Source of the DNA: Taxillus chinensis
Lineage: Eukaryota > Streptophyta > Magnoliopsida > Santalales > Loranthaceae
NCBI GenBank assembly: GCA_023512835.1
Contig: CM042087.1
Span: 5,524,550-5,588,549 of the forward strand
Direction of reading: 5' to 3'
Length of the DNA stretch: 64,000 bases
The notes under the pieces are model-generated. The model was not told the DNA's origin. It worked only from the letters and a program-made list of their open reading frames with translations, and did no database searches. Each line of letters opens with the position of its first letter. Positions within the stretch are counted from its first letter, which is position 1. Shown piece by piece: positions 9,469-21,735 of this stretch. Made by a program: the position numbers and the translations under genes.

Positions 9469-10702
9469 TGGAGGAGGAGCTGGAGCTTTAGTAGATGAGC
9501 TTGGTTGAGAGAAGCGACTTCGTTTGGGAATTCTAACTCCCTGAAGCACCGAAGTGGCGGGCCGCTTCTCGGTCTAAGTAGATGGTTGTGGTGCGAAAGG
9601 AGCGGACGGATCGAGATGACACTTTCTCCCCCGGTTTGGCGGATCGCCGGGAAGCAACGGGAGGACGAGCCATCGTGTGCGCCAGGTCCGCGAAGGAGGT
9701 AGACGGTGAATGGACGGACGAGGCGACGAGATCCATTTTCTGCTCCATTGAAGTGGAGGAGTCGGTGAGAGTGGAGAGGAGTTGGGCGCCGAGGGCATCA
9801 ACCTTGGCAACGATGGCGGAAATTTGGGCGCTTTGAGCTTGGGCGTGTCGGTCTAGTTGGACGGAAAGCACGGCGTCGAGTGGACCGTGCCAAAAGAGGC
9901 ACGCCTAAGGACCAACTCCGGAGCTTTGGAGGACTCCCCCGCATGAACAGGAGCAGGAGTGTGTTGGGCGAGGAGTCCGTAGGAGTATCGCAGCAGCAGC
10001 AGGGAGCATCCGGAGCATCGAGGCGTCCGGAGCATCGAAGGCATCCGGAGCAATGGATCCGCTTTGACCAGGATAAGTCAACCACGGGAATCGCGGCGGC
10101 AGGAGAAGAGGGGCCAGCCTTAGTAGGAGAAGGACCCCTGGCGGAATGTGCTGGGCTGGAGGGAGTAGTGAACGCCACATCTGGAATGGAGGCCGGCGTA
10201 AGAAAGCCGTGATCCAAGTTCCGGATGATCGTTGTCTCCAGGGATTAGGTATGGCATGTGTAAAACACCCGGAGATCGTTGTCAGGAATGGAGGCGGTGT
10301 GGGCAAGGCTAAAACGGAGCCATAGGTCCGTTAAGGTGTCGGCGGAGAGATGGTCAAGGTAATCTCGGGGTTGAGGTAGGGGAGGCAAAGGGGCTTCCTG
10401 GAGAAGAGGCCGGGACATCGGCGGTGGCGACCGCAACAGCGGTATCAACCGCGGCAGCAACAGCGGAGGAGGAGGGAGTGGGGACATCCGCAGCAGAGGG
10501 GGCTGAGGAAACAACTTTAGGAGCACTGCGCTGAGAGGGCCCCACAACCTCGGATGGGTCGGCACGAACGTTGTCTTGGGAGGCCCGAGAATGAGAGGGT
10601 CTTGCAACGGACCGAATCCGGGAGGATCGGGGTGCAGAATCGACGTTAGGGGCTTGGGCCGTCGGAGGGGTCACCAACGTAATCGCCTTGTTGTTCCGAG
10701 GC

Positions 10703-12992
10703 AGGGAGTATGCGGAGAGCCGGGAACGTGAGGCCGAGATGCGTGCTCATTATCCTGATCCGTTCGAGGACGAACAACTCGAAGGAAGGGAGGAGGGCAA
10801 GCATCAAACTTCAACATAATCAGGTATTTGCCCAACTAGTTAGGTAACCTGAGAATATAACATCGCTACATGACCATGTGGAGTGTATAAATGTGTGAAA
10901 TAATTTGTGATTTGTTGTGTATTAATTTGTGCTAGAGGGTGTTAGAGGCCAATGCATTGGTTGTGATTGTTTTCTTTCATTCCACCTTTTCTTTTCGAGG
11001 ACGAAAAGTCTTAAGGGGGAGAGGATGTAAGGACCCGTACCTTGAGTTAGTCACGGTTTGCCTTTTGAGTAGGGTTTTTTCTAGATTTTGACCTAGTGAA
11101 TGGTCTCAAATGAATTCACTTGCGAAGGAAAGATGCTTAGAATGATGTCCTCTATCTACCACAAGTTTCAGGCCAAACGGACGTGTATGTGAGGTGCACA
11201 TGAAATGGGTCCATTTCACGTGCAAGTGTGGTTGTCTTCTACATGATGCAAGGAGGCTAGGGGTGAAGTTTGAGCGCATTTGGAGTGAATATGGAGTTGC
11301 ACGTGAATTGGGGAATTCACGTTCAAATTGGCGTGCAGCCATATTTTTGCATGGTTCCCTTGGTTTTGACATTCTAATGATCTTTCTCCAAAGGACCATG
11401 TTGAAATTCCGAGTATTTTGGCCTATATGGGTGCGGAGAGGTGCTAACTTGTGTGATCAAAACTACGTCGTTTTGATCCTGGGATTTACTTAATCAAAAC
11501 TACGTCATTTTGATGTGGGTAGTGCCTATATAATGAGGGCTTGAGTTTGAGTTTAGGGTTCTTGTGTTCTTCTTTGCTTGCACTGCTGCCGAGAGAGAGA
11601 GAGAGAAGATCTCCGGGGCGATTGCCGTGGTGGTTCGTGTCGTTGGAAGGTGTCTAGCGTAGAGGTTAGGACAAAAGTCCGAGGTAGGGATTCATGTTCT
11701 TCCTAACTCTCCTCTGTTCTAGGATATTCGCCTATATATATATATATATATGTAAATCCATATAGGTGTGATCTCCTATATGGATGTTGGCCTTCGATGG
11801 CATGTTCTGTTGATTCCGATGTTGAATTTGGCCTGAGGATTTTCCTGGGTTTGTTTATGCCCACCATGTGTTTGATGAAATGTCTGTGAGGCCTGCACAC
11901 TATGTATTTGATAAAATGCCTGTGAGGCCTGCATGCCATGTATTCAATATAATGCCTGTGAGACCTTGTATATGGGTGTCCGATGATATACCTGTGTGAC
12001 TGGTGTGTCTTGTGTTTGATTTGTATTTGATAAAAAGCCTGTGAGGCTGATGTGTGTGGCTTGTATCCGACCATGTTGGTCTCTCTGAAATAAAGTGTAA
12101 ATGCTGTCTTGAGTTTACATGTTGAGATGTAATGCTATCTTGTTCGCTGGTCTGTTTGAGACCGAGCCGAGATATGGGCCAGGCACAATAGCTGGACCCC
12201 TTGAGATTTGGCCAGGACGTGGTCCTGAGTCTCGGTGTAGCACTCACGACGGTGGGATAAGTCTACACCCATTCCTGAGGGTAGGTATGGCGCCCGAGGA
12301 GGTGGTTGACCATATCCGACTCGGGTGGAAAATGTTGCATTGGTGTCCATGCAACATTCGCCTGGATGTGGTATATCATGTTGCCGTGGTGGCGGGGTGT
12401 CCTCTGCGCTTCGGTGCGGGCTCGGGTAAAGAGTGTTTACTTGGGTGATGTTTGCTGCTTTAGCCTTAGGCACGACACGAGCACAAGCATACACATATCA
12501 TGCATGTTGTAAAGCGGGACGGGTCCGGGGAGACCGGATCCCTACTGAGCTAAGGTTTGCTCACCCCTCCTATAAACCGTCCTTTTGCGGGGTTTAGCGG
12601 GCGGTAGGTGAAGGCCGAGGAGCTAGGTCCCTGAGGGCCGGGAGTTTTATGTTATTTCCTTTGTTGTACTCTGGTTTTATGTTCTGGAATTTGGTTTGGT
12701 TTTATTTGTAATAGTACACCTGGCTTCATAGGGGTTTTTCCCCGACTGGGTTGTAATAAACATTTAGTCTTTGAAATGAAATAAAATGAGATGTTGTTAT
12801 TCAATTTGTGTTTGTGTGCATGGTTTGGGAGCAGGAGCATGCCCCTTGGCATGTTAGCCTGGTTGTGCAGGTTTGGGACAGCACCTGTGCCAGAAGTCCT
12901 TTTAAGGTGCTTACACCAACCCCTTGTCCCTTCGGGTGCGGGCATGGGCAGTCACTACTCATTTCCAAGTGGAAGGAAATTTGGGCGTGACA
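10703..12992 (+). mobile_element. Truncated gypsy family E: integrase tail, PPT and 3' LTR inside copia 1
   Basis: A chromovirus integrase tail (REREAEMRA, then FEDEQ) begins at about 10703 and runs into a 3' spacer, a hairpin at 10992-11007, a polypurine tract and an LTR. All upstream parts are missing and no target duplication is visible. The left junction with copia sequence is approximate. The LTR belongs to the same subfamily as 57013-58867. Confidence 0.75.
11026..12992 (+). repeat. LTR of gypsy family E
   Basis: It starts TGTAAGGACCCG and ends TTGGGCGTGACA. It carries U3 inverted repeats (second pair 11297-11309/11314-11326, one mismatch), twin ACGT palindromes (11456-11514), TATATAA at 11527, a (GA)n tract, an AT run, the leader stem-loop (11756-11785) and short repeats with GCCTGTGAGGC. 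Confidence 0.85.
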
Positions 12993-13049
12993 ATTCCAAT
13001 CAACTAGATGGCCAGGATTAACGCCGGAAAGAGAGATTTTGGGTGCCAT

Positions 13050-14700
13050 TGCAAAGGAAATTTGAAGGACAAGAGGAAAGGTGAGGTCTTGGTGATGGAA
13101 GGAGCAACGAGAGGTTTAGGGATTTGAAATGAGCAATACTCGTGCTGCGCAGGAATGATCGATACATATAAGACCGAGTCCGCAAATGTCGGCGGGTCTA
13201 GGAATTGGCGAGTGAAATAGGGACCCGCTTGAGAGGCTGATGTCATTATTCGGATATCGATGCGCCTCCGAATGAAATGATGTCATGGAGACCGCATGAC
13301 TAAGTAAGTGTAACAGTGGTTGCCATCCAAAGAAGTGTGTGTGCATCCCGAGATTTGCATTTAATGAATCATCATGATTCCTCCTCAAAAGCACGCGACA
13401 CATAGGAAGACTTGGATTGTCGCAATGAGACGTGTCGAGTCCTGGAGGAATGAACCGACAATCATCCAGGAGTAAATGATAGTCGAGGAAGAGTATCCGG
13501 ATGAAAAGTAGACCGTGTCCGTAGTATACAGAGTTCGGCGAGAGAGTGAAGTAGATTCCTTTGCAGTCAATAAGTCGAAGAGAAGAGAAGTACCACAACA
13601 CTTCAAATCCAAGACTATGGACTAGATTGATCGTTACGGTTGCAAAGAGAATCTGAACCTGTAGCTAAGCGAAGAAATGAACTGAAAATACAAAAGCTTA
13701 ACAGGCAAGGATTAGTAGAGATTAGGGAAAATAATCAGTGAAAAACGACATAATCCGAACTAATGAGAAACAGAACTTATGCATTACTAAGCATGCGAGA
13801 GACATATACATACGTGAGAATGATCAATATTATCGAATCAGGGCATATGTCGGATAACAATACACAAGTTCATATAGGTCAACATAACTGAACCGTCTTG
13901 CCGAACAACGTAGCTAAGATTAATTAAAGATCATATGATTTGGCCAATTTAGGATTCATGAGTGAGAAATGTGGAAGCGAACACATGTCAAAAGTAAGCG
14001 GTGATTAGCCGATTAAAATGCATGGTTGAATAAAGAAAATACATCGAAGCATGCCACTTTTCCGATTTAAAACAGCATGTCCTGTCAGATCCAGGAAGTA
14101 AAAGTTTAGAGGAGGGAGTATCCAAGACATATTAGGTGTTCATTATTGCTCCCCGTAGATCATTTAATCCTCTCAATGAAAAGCTCCCCCTCAAATAGAC
14201 AGCCAGGAAAGAGGTCACGAGACATATACGGGGGTATTATCGAATAATATATAAAGCATTTTCTCCCCCGTAGATTTTGCAATCCTCTCGGTTGACATTT
14301 CCGGTTTGTAAAATTCAGCACTGTCTATCTTTTTAGGAAACTATACTTGGAGCGACGCATCGCGATTGAGTGTTCATCCACCAGGCATTCCGAGTTTACC
14401 CATTTCATTTCTTCAACTATACATGTTAATAGAGTAATCTAAATGAACATGCTATTGTCATGTGGTGATTAGTGGAAATTAAGATCATGAAACCAGAAGG
14501 AGGTAAATCATATAAACTTTAATCATGTTAGCTTAAACGACTTGATCGGGAAACGCAAGCATCCTCCTAGAATGAAGTTGATATTTATATCGAAGCATGA
14601 AGCCGTTAATCGGTAAGTATGATCAGCATTAAAATCGGTATGTATCTTCCACTTTCAGTAAAAACATAATGCATGTTCTAATAGTAAATATACTTGTTGG
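13050..14700 (-). other. Spacer between RNase H and extra ORF of copia 1, with PPT-like tracts
   Basis: No known domain is visible. On the element strand there are three further purine tracts resembling the PPT: CTACGGGGGAGAA near 14265, GAGGGGGAGCTT near 14185 and TACGGGGAGCA near 14150. Multiple purine tracts in this region are a known trait of Sireviruses. A 161-codon open frame (13116-13601) shows no motif that I recognise and is probably leader sequence of the extra ORF. Confidence 0.5.
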
Positions 14701-16190
14701 GCAAATTAAAGGTGAAACTATGTAGAAAAGTCGAGCATACCTAAACGGAAGAGTAGTTCAGAGAATCTTGCATCAGGTAGGGGCTTTGTAAAAATGTCGA
14801 CCGATTGATCTTCGGTAGCAACGTGTTCCAGGTGAGATGTGACTTTTAAGAACATGATCACGTATGAAGTGATACCGGACTTCAATATGCTTCATCTTAG
14901 GATGCATGACAGGATTGTTGTTGATAGCAATAGCGCTAGTGTTGTCGCAATGAGAGTTGAATAGATGACATGTTGAAACCGTAGTCGATAAGTTGACTTT
15001 GCATCCAGAGTAGTCGTGCACGACTCCCAATAGCTATATATTCCGCTTCAGCAATAGAGGTTGATACGGAATTCTGGTTCTTCTTGAACCATGAAATTAA
15101 TCTATTTCCAAGAAACCGACATGTACCACTTGTGCTCTTCCTTGTCGATGCGACATCCAAGCAAAGTCGGCATCGAGTATCCTGGATAAGGTGAAGTTGG
15201 ACTCCTTTGGGTGCCGAGTCCCAAATTCATCGTTCCCTTGAGATACCTTAATATTCGTTTAACATGAAGCATATGTGACTCTTTGGGATTCGCCTGGTTG
15301 CAAGTTGCAAACATAATGTCTGGGCGACTTGTCTGTAAGATACGACAAGGATCCGATCATCCCTCTATAGTCGGTCACATTTACTCGATATGCCGTCGGC
15401 ATCCGGATCTAACTTGGCACCGACAGGCATGGGTGTTTTGACGGGAGATGAACCTTCCATACCAAACTTCTTAATAAGATCACGAGTGTACTTAGCTTGG
15501 TTAATGAAGATTCCTTCCTTTAATTGTTTAACTTCTATTCCAAGGAAGTAGGACGGTTCTCCCATCATGCTCATCTCAAACTTGCCTGTCATCAACTTAG
15601 CAAACTCTTCACAAAGCTTCGGATTCGTTGATCCGAAAATGATATCATCCACGTATATTTGTACAATCGAGTGTGTCCTTTCTCTTTTCGTAGAAATAGG
15701 GTGGTGTCTATCTTCCCCTTTTGGAAGTTGTGAGCAAGTAGGAATTCGACAAGTGTGTCGTACCAGGCTCTTAGAGCTTGCTTCAAACCATATAAAGCTT
15801 TCCGAAGCTTGTAGACAAGATGTCCTGCCTTAGGTTCAATGAAGCCGGGAGGTTGTTCAACGTACACCTCCTCTTGAAGATCTCCATTCAGGAATGCGCT
15901 CTTGACGTCCATTTGATAAACTATGATGTTTTCATATGAAGTATATGCCGAAACATTCGGATTGCCTCAAGTCTTGCTACCAGGAGCAAAGGTCTCATCA
16001 TAATCTATTCCTTCTTCTTGACGATACCCTTTGGCTACCAGTCTGGCTTTGTTCCAGATTACTATTCCATCCGTATCAAGCTTGTTCCGGAACACCCATT
16101 TAACGCCAATGACTTGCTGAGACTTAGGCCTTGGTACTAAGGTCCACACATTATTTCTCTTAAATTGATTCAGCTCTTCTTGCATGGCTT
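14700..16190 (-). pseudogene. Copia 1 reverse transcriptase and RNase H
   Basis: On the minus strand the RT N-terminal block ([16 protein letters not shown]) is near 16080, DVKSAFLNGDLQEEVYVEQP near 15900, and the catalytic IYVDDI near 15655. FEMSMMGE and the YTRDLIKKFGME block follow. RNase H shows STSGTCRFLG, SISEAEY-like and HCDNTSAI blocks between 15160 and 14930 and ends near 14700 with a KPLPDARF motif. The YVDD motif is preserved, but at least three frameshifts and stops separate the blocks, so no intact enzyme can be made. Confidence 0.8.
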
Positions 16191-16199
16191 CTATCCAAT

Positions 16200-17830
16200 T
16201 CGAATCCTAAAGAGCTTCATCTACCACCTTTGGTTCTATTTGAGATAGAAAACACGAGTAAAGACTCATGTTGGAGGTGGCTGCTCTTGTTCTTACACCA
16301 ACAGTAGGATCACCAATCACTTGATCCGAGGGATGGTTTCGAGTCCATCTCGTAATTCGTGCATGTGATGGATGATCTTGAACAATTTGAAGCTCTTCCA
16401 GATTAGGTGGTTCAGGTTGTATCCGCTGGTTGAGCTTCGTCCGGACTAGATGTTTCCGTATTGAGAGGTACAAATGAACTAGATGGTTCTTCAACACTGT
16501 CTTTTTCGGTGTTAACTAGTCCGGACGGACTTGAAGGTACTCCAGAATTTTGGGTATCCGTAGGAGTATATCCGGAGCTAAATGGTAGTCCGGAGTCCGA
16601 GTCATCCGTAACATCATCCATATAATTTCTTTGTGCTTCGCTGATGCCACGTGGTTGGTCAAGATGTGTAACAGGAACATTCATAAACTTCGAATAATCG
16701 ACGTTGCTGTCCATGACCTGCACATTAGAACTAGAAGAACCGACTTTTGACCAATCAAGGTTAGTTTCATCAAAGGTCACATGGATAGATTCTTCAACTT
16801 TAAAAAGTTTTCTATTGAAGACCCGATAAGCTTTGCTATAAAGTGAGTACCCGACAAAGATCCCATAATCAGATTTTGGTTCAAATTTATTCCGGGGTTC
16901 TTTGCCGTTCTTCAAGATATATAGCAGGTACACCCAAAGGCTCTGAAATGTGAAATTGAAGGCTTTCATCCTCTCCACATCTCATAGGGTGTTTTCATGG
17001 TAGATTTATCTATTAGAGTTCCGTTTCGAACATAGCAGGCATGAACACAACTTGCCCATAGACCGAGAGGAAGCGTTGCCCCTGGCTAACATAGATCTGC
17101 CACCTCCACTAAAGTGCGATTCTTGCGCTCGCCCACTCTATTTTGTTGAGGAGTTCGGGGCGCAGAGTAGTCATGTTGTATGCCTTGTTCGAGCAATATG
17201 ATCTCATTTCTGAAAAATCAAATTCTGTACCATGATCACTCCTGATGCACTTTATGCTCGATCCTTGTGATTTGCTTATCCAGGTTGAAAAGATCTACAA
17301 GATGCTCAAAAGTTTGATCCTTTGATTTCAGGAACATCACCCATGTGTATCTGGTGAAATCATTGATAACCACTAGGGTATATCTCGCACCAGCTAGTGA
17401 CGGAACAGATATAGGACCACATAGGTCCATATGAAGAAGTTGTAGAGGAGTAGTTATTGAATTAACTGATTTGCTCTTAAAGCTATGTTTGGTCTGTTTG
17501 CCCAATTGGCATTCTCGACAGAGAGAGTCTCTCGAGAACTTGAGTTTAGGTAGACCAGTGACAAGATCAAATGACGCTAATTTAGACAAAGTCTTAAAGT
17601 TTAAATGTGCGCATCGCTTGTGCCATAGCCAACTGTCTTCATCCGATGCTTTAGTGAGGAAGCATACATGGTCGAAGAATTATTTCTTAAGACCACCGAG
17701 TAAATGTCCCCATCTCTTGATCCGGATAACTTAACATCTCCTGGATAAGTTTTCTCTTCTTGTACAGGTGTTGGACAAAAAGGAAACCGTGAATCCTTTG
17801 TCACATAAATTACCGACACTTAGCAAATTA
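16200..17830 (-). pseudogene. Copia 1 integrase and linker
   Basis: A pre-integrase zinc-type motif (CRECQLGKQTKHSF) near 17510 is followed by the core start [10 protein letters not shown] and [14 protein letters not shown]. The rest of the core is frameshifted; plus-strand complement of WRGRK-type sequence is near 16980. The C-terminal part (16412-16978) has the copia block GIFVGYS and VHVTFDE-like residues, then a Ser/Thr/Pro-rich linker to RT. Copia 3 has the same linker at 25705-26172. Confidence 0.75.
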
Positions 17831-17834
17831 TGCT

Positions 17835-19011
17835 TTAAACCTTCGACTAGTGCAACTCTAGTGATTGATACACACCGTTAGTTAAGGTGCCATACCCGAC
17901 AGTCTTACCTTTGTTGTTGTCGCCATATGAAACGGATGGACCTTGTTTATCATTGACTTTTACAAGCGAGTCCGATCACCCGTCATATGTCCAGGAGCAT
18001 CTACTATCAAGGATCCACTTGCTTTTATTGATCTTTAACTTCAAGTGATCCGGCAATGCATTCCAGAGATGCTCCTGAAAGACAACAGTTGAAGCATTCC
18101 TGGGAACTGGACTCCGGTCGCTCCTTCCTTTGGAAAGATGATGATGAGCATCTTCTCGAACCCTTTTCTCGCTTTTCCGTAGGAATCGCTCAAAGGATTT
18201 GACAAGAAGGGCTATCTCCTCCTCGTCGAATCGAATTCTCGGACACGTCCGTATCATCATTCCTCGGTATGTTTAGACATTCAGAGCTTTAAGAGCTACC
18301 CCCTTTTCTTTCCGAGCTATTTTCTCATCCCCGTCGAGTACTTAAACCTAACTTCGTGAGTCCACAGCTCTCCATATAGTTCTTCAAGGGGAACATACCG
18401 CGTTCTTGTCCGATTGCATCCGGAGTTGTTTGGAGTAGTAGCGATCCGGCAAGGAGCGAAAGAACTTGTCATTGATCCGGGATTGAGAATAGTGCTCATT
18501 GACGATCTTGAGCTCAAGAATGAGCTTGCCGAATCTCCGATGGATGCTTTCGAGTGATTCGCCCGGTTTATGATTAAAACTCTCGAAGTTCCGCTCGAGA
18601 GTACGGATCACGTTCGCATCCGGGACCGACTCCCCTCACAGAGGATTGTTAGTTTGTCCGAAACACTTTTCTTGTCGTGCGGCCCTGGACGTCCGTGAAA
18701 GCCTCGGAATCCAAAGACGATGTAACATAAGCCGAGCCTTTTCACTAGCGCACCGCCAGGCTCTTTCATCGTTGGTAAGTTCAAGATCTGTCTTTGGCCT
18801 CCTAACTCCATGTTCTTCGATAGTCATCGGAATTGGAATCTCCTGATGAAGACATGGCCACATAAGATGATCATGGCATACCATAAACATCTTCATGCGA
18901 GCTTTCCACTGGGAGAAAAGCTCGGGTGTGAATTTGGGCGGTTTCATCAAAGTAAAGCCAGAACTCCGTGGTTGAGAAGCGGCGGCAGCAGAGGTTGAGG
19001 TGGGTCGACAT
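17835..19011 (-). pseudogene. Copia 1 gag and protease
   Basis: The probable start codon is at 19009-19011, 150 bp inside the LTR. The first codons are out of frame with the main gag reading (KPPKFTPELFSQWKARM), which indicates a frameshift. A gag helix region (ESIHRRFGKLILELK) follows near 18530. No CCHC zinc knuckle is visible, so that part is deleted or decayed. The protease motif reads WILDSRCSW near 18010; copia proteases normally have DSG, so Gly is replaced by Arg, which should abolish activity. Confidence 0.65.
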
Positions 19012-19146
19012 TTTCACCGCTTGCTTCGATTCGGGATGGCCTCCTGTGCACCTCCGGAGTTAAGGCGAGTGTTGAATAGCATACCGCTTTCTTCGGCCAT
19101 TTCGAGATTGAAAGAGTGGGATCTCTACTTAGAACAAATAGAACTT

Positions 19147-19157
19147 GCTCGATACCA
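19147..19157 (-). promoter_or_regulatory. Primer-binding site of copia 1
   Basis: On the element strand TGGTATCGAGC lies two bases from the 5' LTR. It resembles the initiator-Met tRNA primer site TGGTATCAGAGC with one base missing. Confidence 0.75.
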
Positions 19158-19159
19158 CT

Positions 19160-20575
19160 TGATGGTCCCTTGGAGCCTAGAGGGGGGTGAATAGGCTCTT
19201 ATCGAAACTCTTTTCTTTCTCTTAAGACACAAACACTTATCTAGTTAAGTGATAGAATCACTGAGGAAGATAACCTGATAATGGAAGTATTTTGTTTTAT
19301 TATCACAAGATAAATACAACAAAATATAAGCAAGACTCTCTTACACTCGTTTACAAATGAACTCACACACTAGCCAAATTCTATCTCCCAAAAATTAAAT
19401 CCGCTTGTGCATACACAGGGTTAATCTTTTCTTTCAAAAGCACAATCGCGCTGTACACAAATATACAATTATGACTATTTATACAAACATTCCTAAGAGA
19501 CAACCTTGGAACTTGTAGTTCCGAATGCGTTCAAGCACTAACTATTCCTCGGTAATCTCTCCGCCTTTTACCGTGTGGATTGTGGAGCTCAAGATCTTGG
19601 GTTTGAAGAGTATAAGTGTCTTTGTGAGTTCCTAAATATAGTTAAGGTTGTGTCCACATATCCGGATGATCCACGTGTAAGATTATTCAGGTTCTCAATA
19701 AATTTGTCTTACATCGGGACGCCACGAGCCGATAACTTTAAATGCGGTTGAGTTGAAAGCATATCTTCTTGGTCCGGTGTAATTTTCCTTACTCCGTAGC
19801 TAATGAGGCTCGGAACCTTACTCCGTGTCGTTGATTGCTTACTCCGTATCTATTTGGTACTAGAATCCTTAGTCCGTGTCGTGCTTCCTTACTCCGCATG
19901 TAAGTTCCTTACTCCGTATGTAAATTCCTTACTCCGTATGTAAGTTCCTTACTCTGGGCGAGTCTTGAAAAGTTGGATGACTTATTCCGTATCGGTGCTT
20001 CCTTACTCCGCATGTAAGTTCCTTACTCGTATGTAAATTCCTTACTCCGTATGTAAGTTCCTTACTCCGTATGTAAGTTCCTTACTCCAGGCGAGTCTAA
20101 GGGATCGGAGTGCTTACTCGTACTAGCGCTTCCTTACTCCGTATGAGTAAGTTGTCCGGATTCCTTACTCCACATCTAATTTCCTTACTTCGTGTCTAAT
20201 AAAGACTCGGGTCCTTATTCCGCATGTGTACTTCCTTACTCCGCATGTATGGAAGACTCGAATGCCTTACTCCGTGTATTCTTTTACTTCGTGCGACCTT
20301 GTAAACCAAGACTCTTACTTAGCGTCAATTTGACTTAGTCCGCACGAATGTTCCTTGTTCCGTATGTATTGGTGACTTGGTTATTTACCAAGTGCTTAAC
20401 GACACTCACTCTTGTCCGGATCAGGATTATGTATCTTGTCCTTAGCTTTGGTCTCACGAGTGTATCTCCGGATTAATAACATATCTTCTGCAACGATCAA
20501 AGAAACACAAAAGATCTTAGATCAAATTACATAAGGCTTTATCAGCATTATCCAAATTCTGGGCTTGATCCAACA
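19160..20575 (-). repeat. 5' LTR of copia 1
   Basis: This is the partner of 7344-8763, with the same ends and the same palindromic repeat array (19885-20100). Confidence 0.9.
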
Positions 20576-20580
20576 CTTTT
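20576..20580. other. Target-site duplication of copia 1, right
   Basis: CTTTT is identical to 7339-7343. Confidence 0.9.
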
Positions 20581-21735
20581 GTTTCGAGGTGCCTCACTTG
20601 TCAACAAGTGAAGGCCGAGCACCAGCGGCCGGCGGGCATGTTACGGCCGTTGCCAATAGTCGAATGGAAGTGGGACCACATAGCGATGGACTTTGTCACT
20701 GGACTTCCACCCACCGCTGGGCGGAAGGACATGATATGGGTGATTGTGGACTGGGCGACTAAGTCGGCCCATTTCCTTGCTGTCCGTGTGCGGGATTCCA
20801 TCAGGGCCTTAAGTCACTGTATGTGAACGAGGTAGTGAGACCGCACGGGGTGCCATCATCAATTGTGTCCGACAGGGATTTGAGGTTTACTTCTCCTTTT
20901 TGGGCAGGTTTGCAGGAGGCTATGAGGACAAAGCTTAACTTAAGTACAGCCTTTCACCCTAAGACCGACGGTCGACGGAGAGGACGAATCGGACCATGGA
21001 GGACATGTTGAGGGCTTGTGTGCTAGATTTTGGGGGTTCGTGGGCAACTCACCTTCCTTTGGTGGAGTTTGCCTACAATAATAGTTATCAAGCATCCATT
21101 GGGATGACCTCTTTTGAAGCGTTGTATGGGAGGCCGTGCCGATCACCCTTGTGTTGGACTGAGGTAGGAGAGGCGACTCTCTTGGGACCACAGCTTGGTT
21201 CAAGAGGCTACCGAGAAGGTCCAGTTGATTCGTCGGCGCTTGTTATCGCCCCCAGCCAACAGAAATCTTATGCGGATCGCGGCGGCGACCTTTGGAGTTT
21301 TCTCGTGGGTGATCATGTGTTTCTCCGTGTCTCTCCACGACATGGACATCGGTGCTTTGGGAGAGGTTCCAAACTCTCTCCCCGGTTCATTGGTCCTTTT
21401 GAGGTTATAGCTCGTGTGGGGCCTGTAGCTTACCGGTTAGCATTGCCATCTGCGATTGAGTCGGGTACACAATGTGTTCCATGTATCCTAGTTGAGGAAG
21501 TATCATCCTGACCCCACCCACGTGATCGATTGGGGGACTTTGGACATTGAGGATGACATGTCCGTTGTTGAGGCCCCTATCCGTATCCTAGATCGGCGGG
21601 AGAAGCTTTTGCGTGGTCGTGCTATTCCTTTGGTTCGCGTGCTATGGCAGCACCGTGGCATTGAGGAGGAGACATGGGAACGTGAGTCCGTGATGCATGA
21701 GCAACACCCGAGTTGTTCGAGGACAAACAATCTCA
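20581..21735 (+). pseudogene. Gypsy family A pol, second part: integrase core, GPF module and chromodomain tail
   Basis: The reading resumes exactly after copia 1 with the second half of the HHCC zinc finger (CLTCQQ). The core follows with IAMDFVTGLPP (first Asp, about 20690), a [13 protein letters not shown] block, [11 protein letters not shown] (second Asp, about 20870) and a frameshifted segment with [11 protein letters not shown], next to the expected catalytic Glu. A GRGSKLSPRFIGPFEV module is at about 21363-21410, and a chromodomain-like tail (HVIDWGTLDIEDD to EEETWERESVM) ends near 21735. Frameshifts occur near 20820, 20990, 21190 and 21490. Confidence 0.8.

Larger units (their letters stand above)
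8959..13049 (-). pseudogene. Extra 3' ORF of copia 1 (Pro/Ser/Ala-rich, C48-like C-terminus), split by a gypsy
   Basis: The likely start is the ATG at 13047-13049 (MAPKISLSGVNPGHLVDW). After 57 bases it is cut by the gypsy remnant at 12992 and resumes near 10702. The middle encodes a Pro/Ser/Ala-rich region, a conserved block with DYLD and DLRVFYTCHT, another Pro-rich stretch, and a helical Gln/Ser-rich segment with VDALGAQLLSTL and SMEQKMDLV. A C48-like protease domain follows and the stop is at 8959-8961. Frame changes and a stop near 9400 show decay. The ORF is sense to the element and lies between RNase H and the 3' LTR, where Sireviruses carry an env-like gene. Copia 3 has the same ORF at the same place, so it belongs to the family. 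Its function is unknown. Confidence 0.65.
7344..20575 (-). mobile_element. Complete Sirevirus-like Ty1/copia element (copia 1)
   Basis: This 13,232-bp element has two LTRs (1420 and 1416 bp), a primer site, a polypurine tract and an exact CTTTT target duplication. On the minus strand the order is gag, protease, integrase, RT, RNase H, spacer, extra ORF with C48-like domain, 3' LTR. Integrase before RT marks it as copia. The Sirevirus-like call rests on RT-region motifs such as FEMSMMGE and IYVDD, the extra ORF after pol and several purine tracts in the 3' half. A truncated gypsy (about 10703-12992) sits inside the extra ORF. The LTRs are near-identical by eye, so insertion is fairly recent, yet the coding regions carry stops and frameshifts. 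Confidence 0.85.

Noticed and set aside
13116..13601. 161-codon open frame in sense orientation within copia 1
   Set aside because: No motif recognised, no counterpart found in copia 3, and it lies in the spacer before the extra ORF. It is kept only as a note in the spacer entry.
7339..20580. Possibility that copia 1 is an assembly artefact
   Set aside because: An exact 5-bp duplication and seamless resumption of the gypsy integrase reading argue for a true insertion.
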